Shown in pieces: positions 1 through 5,984 of a stretch of DNA of 8,331 nucleotides. The stretch covers positions 1-8,331 of the forward strand of contig QMTB01000055.1 of assembly GCA_003649845.1 (NCBI GenBank). Direction: 5' to 3'. The notes beneath the pieces were generated by a model that made no database searches, had not been told where the DNA came from, and saw only the letters and a program-made list of their open reading frames with translations. Source of the DNA: Thermoplasmata archaeon. Its GTDB lineage: Archaea; Thermoplasmatota; E2; DHVEG-1. Position numbers and translations under genes: made by a program. Every line of letters starts with the position of its first letter. Position 1 is the stretch's first letter.

Positions 1-101
1 CCTGTATAGAGGTAGTGTTAAATGTTACGATTTTCTAATGATTTTCTTTACCACCTTCATTGTATAATCTAGATTTTCATAGGAATAGTTGAGTGGATAT
101 T
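1..101. other. Left-edge segment without a supported gene
   Basis: No start-to-stop gene is visible. A minus-strand frame is open from about 123 down to a TAA near 25 and reads like a lysine-rich C-terminus (ending KVVKKIIRKS), but has no upstream start; see findings. A plus-strand frame open from the edge to 67 is too short to judge. Confidence 0.5.
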
Positions 102-395
102 TTATACTTCTACCTCTTTTCTCTTATCGCCTAGATGCACTTTTTTATCTCTTCGATCATCGATCTTTAACTCTGTTATTACTCTTCGTGCACCTGCTTT
201 AAACATTGCTTCATGTGATTCTTTAACAACATCAAAGAGGGTATCTATATCTGGTGCTTCTATTATTGTTGACATATCGTTAACTTGAAATTTGATGTTA
301 TCATTCTGTTTAAGGGTTTTTAACACCTCTTTAACATATTTATGCAAGCTAATACCTACATCCAATGGGGAAATACTAAGTTGAGCCAACACCAT
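102..395 (-). CDS. MTH1187-family thiamine-binding protein
   Basis: This is a small soluble protein of the MTH1187/YqgV (DUF77) family. Characterised relatives fold as ferredoxin-like beta-alpha-beta units, form tetramers and are annotated as thiamine-binding; the cellular role is not settled. The sequence shows an N-terminal strand MVLAQLSISPL, a central ST-IIEAPDID segment matching the family's G-T-(L/I)-(L/I)-EA-(E/D)-D motif, an HEA helix start, and the C-terminal signature KIDDRRDK. Length (97 residues from ATG at 395) matches the family. An in-frame ATG at 404 would add three residues (MVI). I prefer 395 because relatives begin just before the first strand, but neither start has a convincing Shine-Dalgarno site. 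The gene is divergent from the hydrogenase genes and nothing links it to them functionally. Family assignment is firm; ligand and role are inferred from family only. Confidence 0.88.
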   Translation of the reverse strand: MVLAQLSISPLDVGISLHKYVKEVLKTLKQNDNIKFQVNDMSTIIEAPDIDTLFDVVKESHEAMFKAGARRVITELKIDDRRDKKVHLGDKRKEVEV

Positions 396-533
396 GATTA
401 CCATCTGATAGATTTATTGTTTATTATCTCTTCGATGGTTGAAATTTGGGATTATTAGATGTTAAAATTAATAATTATCCTCTCTAAGACTTATCATATA
501 TACATTATATCAGATATAAACAAAAAATATTTG

Positions 534-543
534 ATATATAAAA
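534..543 (+). promoter_or_regulatory. Candidate archaeal TATA box for the hydrogenase operon
   Basis: ATATATAAAA is the best TATA-like element in the gap and follows an A-rich stretch (520-529) that could serve as a BRE. If used, transcription would begin around 560-568, right at the 12-bp palindrome, leaving a leader of about 150 bases before the first gene. Other A/T runs (568-577 and 613-629) could serve equally in such an AT-rich gap, so the choice is tentative. Confidence 0.35.
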
Positions 544-552
544 CATGAAAGA

Positions 553-564
553 TAACAATTGTTA
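553..564. promoter_or_regulatory. 12-bp perfect palindrome, candidate operator
   Basis: TAACAATTGTTA is a perfect 12-bp palindrome located 10 bases after the candidate TATA box, where the transcription start would fall. A dimeric repressor bound here would block initiation. The inner AATTGTT recurs 30 bases downstream (587-593). It does not match the SurR consensus (GTTn3AACn5GTT) of Thermococcales. The regulator is unknown and chance occurrence in AT-rich DNA is possible. Confidence 0.3.
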
Positions 565-637
565 ATTAATATATTTATTCCTATTGAATTGTTTGTAATG
601 AAGAAAATAATAAGTATACATTATTTTATTACGGAGT

Positions 638-651
638 GGGAGGCAACTCCT
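638..651 (+). promoter_or_regulatory. GNRA-tetraloop hairpin in the operon leader
   Basis: GGGAG-GCAA-CTCCT can form a five-pair stem (four Watson-Crick pairs plus a closing G-U) capped by a GCAA loop, a stable GNRA tetraloop. It is a G/C-rich island in otherwise A/T-rich leader DNA, about 65 bases before the first start codon. An alternative pairing of GGAG (633-636) with CTCC (650-653) competes with it. Role unknown; it lacks a U-tract, so it is not a classical terminator. Confidence 0.35.
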
Positions 652-701
652 CCTATAATTTGTAAACCATCTGAAAGAACTTGACAGCATCAGATAAATA
701 A

Positions 702-707
702 AGAGGT
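702..707 (+). promoter_or_regulatory. Ribosome-binding site for mvhG-like gene
   Basis: AGAGGT sits 7 bases before the ATG at 715 and supports that start, together with the leaderless match of the following residues to the family N-terminus. Confidence 0.7.
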
Positions 708-714
708 AAAGATA

Positions 715-1698
715 ATGGCTAAGAAAAAAAAATTGCAGTTCGCTCTTTATTGGGCTGCTAGTTGTGGAGGATGTGAGATAGCCGTCTTAGATATAAATGA
801 AAAGATTCTAGATGTTATACAACATGCAGACATATTATTCTGGCCAGTTGCAATGGATACAAAATATAGTGATGTTGAAGCAATGAAGGATGAAAGCATA
901 GATGTATGTTTCTTCAATGGAGCTATTAGAAATTCAGAAAATGAGTATATGGCAAAATTATTGAGAAAAAAATCCAAGATACTTATAGCATTTGGATCTT
1001 GTGCAGCAGATGGTTGTATACCAGGATTAGCAAATGTATCTAATAGAGAAGAGGCCTTCAAAACTATCTATCTAGATAATCCTTCTACAGATAATCCAGA
1101 TAGAATTCTACCAAAAACATCGATGGAAGTTGAAGAAGGTGAATTAGATTTACCAGAATTTTATGATACTGTGAAAACCCTTGATCAGGTTGTAGATGTA
1201 GACTACTATATTCCTGGCTGTCCTCCTCCAACTAAATTGATCTCAGATGCTATTGATGCTATAGTTGAGGATAAACTACCTCCCAAAGGTTCTGTTCTAG
1301 CTCCTCTGAAATCGGTATGTGACGAATGTCCTAGGGAGCGATCAGAGAAGAAGATAAAAGAATTGAAGAGAGTATATGAAGTTGATTATATAGATCCAAA
1401 CACCTGTCTCCTAGAACAAGGTATAATATGTATGGGTCCTGCAACAAGAGGCGGTTGTAGTGCAATATGTTTAGAGGCAAATATGCCTTGTACCGGCTGC
1501 GGAGGCCCAACACCTAACTCTCTTGATCAAGGTGCAAAGATGATATCTGCACTTGCATCAGTACTTGGAATAGAAAATGAGGAAAACATGAGCGAAGAAG
1601 ATATCGATAAATTAATCGATCAAATTAAGGATCCAATAGGAACTTTCTATAAATATACTCTACCACGTTCAATTATCAACAGGAGGATTATGAAATGA
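715..1698 (+). CDS. mvhG: Group 3c [NiFe] hydrogenase small subunit (MvhG-like)
   Basis: This is the electron-transfer subunit of a soluble group 3c (F420-non-reducing, Mvh-type) [NiFe] hydrogenase; it carries electrons from the NiFe site through three Fe-S clusters. Proximal-cluster ligands are visible as C17-x2-C20 (ASCGGCE), C96 (FGSCAADGC) and C169 (PGCPPP). The C-terminal ferredoxin-like part holds C202, C205, C231, C239, C248, C252, C259 and C262, enough for two further [4Fe-4S] clusters. There is no Tat signal or membrane anchor, so it is cytoplasmic. Length (327 residues) fits MvhG, somewhat longer than the group 3b small subunit downstream (249), mostly through a longer segment between C96 and C169 and a C-terminal tail. 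The ATG start has a good ribosome site 7 bases upstream. Its stop overlaps the large-subunit start (ATGA). Group 3c rather than 3b rests on length, its large-subunit partner and the MvhD gene nearby. Confidence 0.92.
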   Translation: MAKKKKLQFALYWAASCGGCEIAVLDINEKILDVIQHADILFWPVAMDTKYSDVEAMKDESIDVCFFNGAIRNSENEYMAKLLRKKSKILIAFGSCAADGCIPGLANVSNREEAFKTIYLDNPSTDNPDRILPKTSMEVEEGELDLPEFYDTVKTLDQVVDVDYYIPGCPPPTKLISDAIDAIVEDKLPPKGSVLAPLKSVCDECPRERSEKKIKELKRVYEVDYIDPNTCLLEQGIICMGPATRGGCSAICLEANMPCTGCGGPTPNSLDQGAKMISALASVLGIENEENMSEEDIDKLIDQIKDPIGTFYKYTLPRSIINRRIMK

Positions 1699-3152
1699 AA
1701 ACGGTTTTAATTGATCCTATAACTAGATTAGAAGGTCATGGTAAGATAAGTATTTTCTTAGATGACAATGGCAATGTAGCAAATGCATACCTTCAGATAC
1801 CTGAGCTTCGAGGTTTTGAAAGATTCTCACAAGGTAGAAGAGCTGAGGATATGCCACAGATTACCTCTAGGATATGTGGTGTATGTCCAGTGGCACATCA
1901 TATGGCTTCAGCAAAAGCATTAGATGATGCTTTTAACGTTGAACCTACATCTACTGCAAAAAAAATAAGGGAATTAATGTACTGTGGGTATGTCATATAC
2001 GATCATATACTCCATTTCTACTTCCTAGGTGGACCAGATTTTATTGTGGGTCCAGATGCCCCACCGGATAAAAGAAATATATTTGGGGTAATAGAGAAAG
2101 CAGGTATAGATATTGGTAAAGAAGTTATCAAACATAGGGCATTTGGACAAAAAATCACTGCAATAATCGGAGGTAAGGCAACACATCCAGTATGTGGTTT
2201 GCCTGGGGGCGTTTCTAAACCTATCTCTAAAGAAGAACAGAAGGAGATAGAATCAATGGCTGAATCCTGTGTCAATTTTGCAAAATTAAGTTTAAAATTA
2301 TTCGACGATATAGTTTTGAGCAACAAAGAATATGTAGATATGATACTAAGTGATCCATATACTCTAAATACATATAACATGGGTTTAGTTGATGAAAATA
2401 ATAAACTAAATTTTTATGATGGAATGATTAGAGTTACTGATCAAAAAGGTAAAGAATTCCTGAAATTTGATGTCAAAGATTATTATAAGCATATTGTTGA
2501 ACATGTTGAAGAATGGAGTTATGTAAAATTCCCTTATCTCAAAAAAATAGGGTGGAAAGGTTTCAAAGATGGAGAAGATAGCGGTATATATAGAGTTGGT
2601 CCTCTTGGTAGACTCAACGCCTGTGAAGGTATGGCTACTCCACTCGCGGATAAAGAATATAAACGTTTCTACGAAACATTAGGTGGTAAACCTGTGAATT
2701 CTACCCTCTCCTTCCACTGGGCTAGATTGATAGAGTTATTATACGCTTCTGAAAGAGCATTGGAATTAATTAGAGACCCTGAGATAACTTCAAAGGATAT
2801 CAGGAACCCTGTTGGAGAGCCTGATGAAGGGTTTGGAGTAGTTGAAGCAGCTAGAGGTACATTGATTCACCACTATAAACTTGATAAAAATGGTCTCATA
2901 GAGAAGGCAAATTTGATTGTAGCTACAACTAACAATGCTGGTGCTATAAATATGTCTATTAGGGATGCTGCAAAAGGTGTGATTAAAAACGGTAAAATAG
3001 ATAATGGCTTGCTAAACAAAGTAGAGATGGCTTTTAGAGCCTATGATCCTTGTTTTGCTTGTGCTACACATACCATGCCAGGCGGTATGCCAATGGAAAT
3101 AAAAATCTATAACCATAAAGGCGAGATAATAGAGACTCTAAGACAAGGGTGA
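1695..3152 (+). CDS. mvhA: Group 3c [NiFe] hydrogenase large subunit (MvhA-like)
   Basis: This is the catalytic subunit that binds the NiFe(CN)2CO centre and splits or forms H2. Both nickel-binding motifs are intact: R59-ICGVC with C61 and C64, and near the end DPCFACATH with C453 and C456. The conserved N-terminal RLEGHG (11-16) is also present. A 26-residue tail after H459 is the peptide expected to be cut off by the maturation protease once nickel is inserted; the gene next door encodes such a protease. All four nickel ligands are cysteine, with no selenocysteine codon. Length (485) matches MvhA. The ATG overlaps the small-subunit stop and has AGGAGG 8 bases upstream. With mvhG and mvhD it should form an MvhADG-type unit, which in methanogens feeds HdrABC. 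No HdrA is encoded in this window, so the physiological acceptor here is unknown. Confidence 0.94.
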   Translation: MKTVLIDPITRLEGHGKISIFLDDNGNVANAYLQIPELRGFERFSQGRRAEDMPQITSRICGVCPVAHHMASAKALDDAFNVEPTSTAKKIRELMYCGYVIYDHILHFYFLGGPDFIVGPDAPPDKRNIFGVIEKAGIDIGKEVIKHRAFGQKITAIIGGKATHPVCGLPGGVSKPISKEEQKEIESMAESCVNFAKLSLKLFDDIVLSNKEYVDMILSDPYTLNTYNMGLVDENNKLNFYDGMIRVTDQKGKEFLKFDVKDYYKHIVEHVEEWSYVKFPYLKKIGWKGFKDGEDSGIYRVGPLGRLNACEGMATPLADKEYKRFYETLGGKPVNSTLSFHWARLIELLYASERALELIRDPEITSKDIRNPVGEPDEGFGVVEAARGTLIHHYKLDKNGLIEKANLIVATTNNAGAINMSIRDAAKGVIKNGKIDNGLLNKVEMAFRAYDPCFACATHTMPGGMPMEIKIYNHKGEIIETLRQG

Positions 3153-3158
3153 AATAGG

Positions 3159-3617
3159 TTGAATAAAACTATAATAATAGGAGTTGGAAATCCTATTCTA
3201 GGTGATGATGCCGTAGGTATAGAGGTGGTTAAAAATTTAAGGAATAAGATAAGTAATCCTTCTATAGATATAGTAGAGGCATATACGGGTGGATTTAATT
3301 TATTAGATATGTTTATAGGATATGAAAAAGCGATAATAATAGACGCTATAGTATCAGCAGATTCTGCAGGAGAGGTTAAAAAAATTAATTTAAATGAATT
3401 ACCTAAAAATCATTCTTGGAATCCACATGCTGTCTCCCTCTATGAAGCTCTAAGATTAGCTGAGAAATTAGGAGAAGATAGGATTCCAAAGGAGATTATC
3501 GTATTAGCTGTTATGATACCATCTATACAACTAGAGTTTAGAGAAGGGTTAAGTAGTATTGTTAGAGAGGCTATTCCAAAAGCAATAGATGAAACTTTAA
3601 GAGAGGTGAATAATTGA
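3159..3617 (+). CDS. Hydrogenase maturation protease (HyaD/HybD/FrcD family)
   Basis: This is a nickel-dependent endopeptidase that removes the C-terminal tail of a [NiFe] large subunit after metal insertion. The N-terminal GVGNPILGDD motif is present, and the three residues that bind nickel in HybD (Glu16, Asp62, His93) correspond to D17, D62 (in IIIDA) and H90 (in NPHAVSL). Length of 152 residues is normal. The start is TTG at 3159: the first residues match the family, and GGGTGA overlapping the upstream stop lies 6 bases before it. It directly follows mvhA, so MvhA is its probable substrate. A second, divergent copy starts at 8034 behind the other large subunit, suggesting one protease per hydrogenase. 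Confidence 0.92.
   Translation: MNKTIIIGVGNPILGDDAVGIEVVKNLRNKISNPSIDIVEAYTGGFNLLDMFIGYEKAIIIDAIVSADSAGEVKKINLNELPKNHSWNPHAVSLYEALRLAEKLGEDRIPKEIIVLAVMIPSIQLEFREGLSSIVREAIPKAIDETLREVNN
3603..3609 (+). promoter_or_regulatory. Ribosome-binding site deciding the mvhD start
   Basis: GAGGTGA lies 4 bases before TTG at 3614 and 10 bases before ATG at 3620. Measured the same way (to the last A of GGAGGTGA), most other genes of this cluster have 4 to 6 bases, which favours the TTG. It also gives a TTGA stop/start overlap. Confidence 0.5.
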
Positions 3618-4030
3618 ATATGGGAGATAATTTTGAACCAAACATAGTTGGATTTCTATGTAACTGGTGTAGCTATGCTGGAGCTGATCTAGCTGGTACA
3701 AGTAGACTCAAATATCCAGCTAGTGTAAAAACCATTAGAGTAATGTGCTCTAGTAGAGTAGACCCAGTTTTTATACTTAAAGCTTTAAAAGATGGAGCAG
3801 ATGGCGTATTAATAGCAGGTTGTCACCCTGGAGACTGTCACTATCAAAATGGAAACTATAAAGCAAACCGCAGAGTAAAATTATTGAAAAAATTATTAGA
3901 TGAGCTAGGTTTAGAACCAGAGCGTATTAGATTTGAATACATCTCTGCGTCTGAAGGCAAGGAATACGCTGAATTAGTCAATGAGTTCACTGAGGGGATA
4001 AGGAAATTAGGTCCGAATCCATTAAAATGA
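3614..4030 (+). CDS. mvhD: MvhD/FlpD-type [2Fe-2S] hydrogenase adaptor subunit
   Basis: This is the delta subunit of Mvh-type hydrogenases, a small [2Fe-2S] protein that in methanogens connects MvhAG (or formate dehydrogenase, as FlpD) to HdrA for electron bifurcation. Family signatures are clear: C16-NW-C19-SYAGADLAG, VMC45SSRVDP, and GC70HPGDC75HY. These give the five cysteines typical of MvhD. Length (138) is normal. The TTG start at 3614 overlaps the preceding stop; an ATG two codons later is the alternative. Placement is unusual: it follows the protease gene rather than leading the mvh set, and the next gene is the group 3b HydBG fusion, not hdrA. It may dock to an HdrA encoded elsewhere, or possibly to the adjacent flavoprotein; the sequence cannot decide. 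Confidence 0.92.
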   Translation: MNMGDNFEPNIVGFLCNWCSYAGADLAGTSRLKYPASVKTIRVMCSSRVDPVFILKALKDGADGVLIAGCHPGDCHYQNGNYKANRRVKLLKKLLDELGLEPERIRFEYISASEGKEYAELVNEFTEGIRKLGPNPLK

Positions 4031-4046
4031 GAGATATTCTTCAGAT

Positions 4047-4053
4047 AAGGTGA
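4047..4053 (+). promoter_or_regulatory. Ribosome-binding site that decides the HydBG start
   Basis: AAGGTGA is the only good Shine-Dalgarno site here. It contains the in-frame GTG at 4050, so that GTG cannot be the start served by it. The ATG at 4062 lies 8 bases downstream and is the better start. Confidence 0.6.
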
Positions 4054-4061
4054 ATAAATTT

Positions 4062-5984
4062 ATGGAGTCATCCATTAAAAAGATGAATAGAGAAGATTGG
4101 GCTGATTTTATAAATAATTTGATTAATAATTCAACTTATGAGGTTATAGGGGTTAAAGCAAAGGGTAAAAGATTTATCTTTGCTCCTCTAGAGTCGGCAG
4201 ATGAACTGAGATTAGACTATGATACTACTATTCTGCCACCAAAAAAATACTTTCTACCACAATATGAAAATCTACTGAGTTTTGATTTATCTAAACAGTC
4301 TGTTAATATAGAGATGAAAGAAGAGAAAAGGATAATTATAGGGGTACATCCGTATGATATAATAGCGCTTCAACAGATGGATAAAGTGTATTTTGATACA
4401 TATATAGATCGATTCTATAAAATCAGAAGGGAGAACACGATTATTATAGGTTCTAATATCCTAAATGTTTCAGAGCGTTCCTTTGCAACTAGTATGAAAG
4501 CACATACTGTTACATCTGGATATGATCTAATGGTTACTGATATTGGAAGCAGTATTATCATTGAGATTGGAACGGAGAGAGGTAAAAAACTAATGGAGAG
4601 ATATGCTACAAATATAACAGATGCAACTGAAGCAGAGATTAAAAAAATAGAAGAAATAGTGGAATCTATAGAAAGCAAAGACAGGAAGCTTAAGGTTGAT
4701 AAAGAAAATATCCCTAATTTGTTAAAGAGAAACTATGAACATCCAATATGGAGAGAGTTATCAGAGAAATGCCTACAATGCAGTTCATGTACCATAGTAT
4801 GTCCAACTTGTTATTGTTTTGATATTAGAGATGAGGTATCCCTTGATCTCCAAGGAAAGAGGATTAGAACATGGGATGGATGTCTATTGCCTGATTTTAC
4901 AAGGATAGCAAGCGGTGAGGTATTCAGAAAAGATAAAACAGAGAGATTTAGACATCGTTTCTATAGAAAAGGATTATACATCCCGGAGCGCTATAATTTC
5001 ATAGCATGTATTGGATGCGGTAGATGCAGTATAGCATGTATACCTGATATAGCTGGCCCATTTAATGTTATAAATAAAATAGCAGAGGATTCAGAAGAAA
5101 CCAGAGGTGAGATAATATTTGAGATACCTGTTACCAGAGGTGGAGAAGAGGAAACCGCTTATATACCTAGAAATGGTATAATTAGGAGAATAGAGAAGTT
5201 AACAGAGTTTGAAAAACTCTTTGAAATAGAATTAGAAGATTCCATAGATTTTAATTATCAACCAGGACAGTTTGTTGAAGTATCTATATTGGGAGTAGGT
5301 GAAGCACCTATATCTATATCTTCTCCCCCCATTAAGAAGGGTTCCTTTGAATTAGTTGTTAGAAGAGTAGGTAATGTTACAAATAAACTTCATACTCTCA
5401 GAGAGGGAGATAAAATAGGTATTAGGGGGCCATTTGGTAGAGGTTTTGATGTTAAAAAATTTGAAGGTAAAAACCTGATTTTTGTAGCAGGTGGCATTGG
5501 AATAATTCCAATGCGGTCATTGATATCTTTTATATTAGATGACTCCAACAGAGATAGATATGGTATAGTTACAATCCTCTATGGTTCTAAAACACCTAGA
5601 GATATACTTTTCATGGATGAGATAAAAGAATGGGAGAAGAAGGAAGATGTAATTGTTAAACTAACTGTTGATACCTGCCCGGAGGGTATCTGTTGGGATG
5701 GATGTATAGGGTTAGTAACCTCTCTATTCCCAGAGGTTAAATGGCAAGATATTGAAAATACTGTAGCAATTGTTATAGGGCCACCAGTGATGTATAAGTT
5801 TGTAATAAAATGTTTAGATACAATAGGTGTTAAAGAGGAGAATATATATGTTTCTCTTGAACGGAGGATGAAATGTGGCATAGGTAAATGTGGTCACTGT
5901 CAAATTAATGGAATATACGTATGTAAAGAAGGTCCTGTTTTCAACTATACAGAGATTAAAGATTTACCGGAGGCTTTTGAATGA
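4062..5984 (+). CDS. hydB-hydG: Fused sulfhydrogenase beta-gamma (HydB-HydG) subunit
   Basis: One 640-residue protein joins two subunits normally separate in group 3b enzymes. Residues 1 to about 345 are HydB (beta): a family-specific N-terminal domain, then ferredoxin-type C237/C240/C243/C247 (CLQCSSCTIVCP, followed by TCYCFD), C274 (WDGC), and C316/C319/C322/C326. This supports two [4Fe-4S] clusters. Residues from about 360 are HydG (gamma), a ferredoxin-reductase-like flavoprotein: PGQFVE (401-406), the FAD-contacting APISISSPP (415-423), GNVTNKL (437-443), the NAD(P) loop AGGIGIIP (476-483), and a C-terminal [2Fe-2S] motif C605-x4-C610-x2-C613-x7-C621. It should move electrons between the HydDA clusters and NAD(P). 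No in-frame ATG, GTG or TTG is visible near the junction, and there is no stop, so the fusion looks real. Residues 539-548 hold three extra cysteines. An alternative GTG start at 4050 adds four residues. Confidence 0.92.
   Translation: MESSIKKMNREDWADFINNLINNSTYEVIGVKAKGKRFIFAPLESADELRLDYDTTILPPKKYFLPQYENLLSFDLSKQSVNIEMKEEKRIIIGVHPYDIIALQQMDKVYFDTYIDRFYKIRRENTIIIGSNILNVSERSFATSMKAHTVTSGYDLMVTDIGSSIIIEIGTERGKKLMERYATNITDATEAEIKKIEEIVESIESKDRKLKVDKENIPNLLKRNYEHPIWRELSEKCLQCSSCTIVCPTCYCFDIRDEVSLDLQGKRIRTWDGCLLPDFTRIASGEVFRKDKTERFRHRFYRKGLYIPERYNFIACIGCGRCSIACIPDIAGPFNVINKIAEDSEETRGEIIFEIPVTRGGEEETAYIPRNGIIRRIEKLTEFEKLFEIELEDSIDFNYQPGQFVEVSILGVGEAPISISSPPIKKGSFELVVRRVGNVTNKLHTLREGDKIGIRGPFGRGFDVKKFEGKNLIFVAGGIGIIPMRSLISFILDDSNRDRYGIVTILYGSKTPRDILFMDEIKEWEKKEDVIVKLTVDTCPEGICWDGCIGLVTSLFPEVKWQDIENTVAIVIGPPVMYKFVIKCLDTIGVKEENIYVSLERRMKCGIGKCGHCQINGIYVCKEGPVFNYTEIKDLPEAFE
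5100..5142 (+). repeat. In-frame 10-base direct repeat at the HydB/HydG junction
   Basis: ACCAGAGGTG occurs at 5100-5109 and again at 5133-5142, 33 bases (11 codons) apart and in frame, encoding TRG twice (residues 347-349 and 358-360). Both copies contain the Shine-Dalgarno-like AGAGGTG. They sit in the linker between the two fused domains and may be a remnant of a former hydG ribosome site or of a small duplication; chance is possible. Confidence 0.4.

Larger units (their letters stand above)
396..714. other. Divergent intergenic region upstream of hydrogenase genes
   Basis: About 320 AT-rich bases lie between two divergent genes, so promoters for both should be here. I see a TATA-like element (534-543), a 12-bp perfect palindrome (553-564), a GC-rich hairpin with a GCAA loop (638-651), an inverted repeat ATCTGA/TCAGAT (669-695), and a possible 28-codon ORF (598-684). 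I found no tRNA, rRNA, CRISPR repeat or insertion-sequence ends. For the minus-strand gene there is only a weak A/T-rich ATAATAAA stretch about 25 bases before the ATG at 404, which might suit a leaderless transcript. Confidence 0.6.

Noticed and set aside
654..659. Perfect bacterial -10 hexamer TATAAT, and TTGACA at 681-686
   Set aside because: They are in the wrong order and spacing to form one sigma-70 promoter, no -35 lies 17 bases before 654, and the gene content looks archaeal.
396..714. SurR, NrpR or riboswitch-like control element
   Set aside because: I looked for GTTn3AACn5GTT and GGTAA-N6-TTACC and for a structured aptamer; none fits. Only a short hairpin and palindromes remain.
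747..1061. Minus-strand open frame of 104 codons inside the mvhG-like gene
   Set aside because: Antisense shadow of a gene with clear family motifs; no ribosome site and no recognisable protein. The same applies to the antisense frames at 1331-1513, 2018-2380, 4415-4678, 5579-5881, 6469-6705, 6706-6939 and 7203-7385.
4050..4061. GTG start at 4050 for the HydBG protein
   Set aside because: The GTG is inside the Shine-Dalgarno sequence itself; ATG at 4062 has proper spacing.
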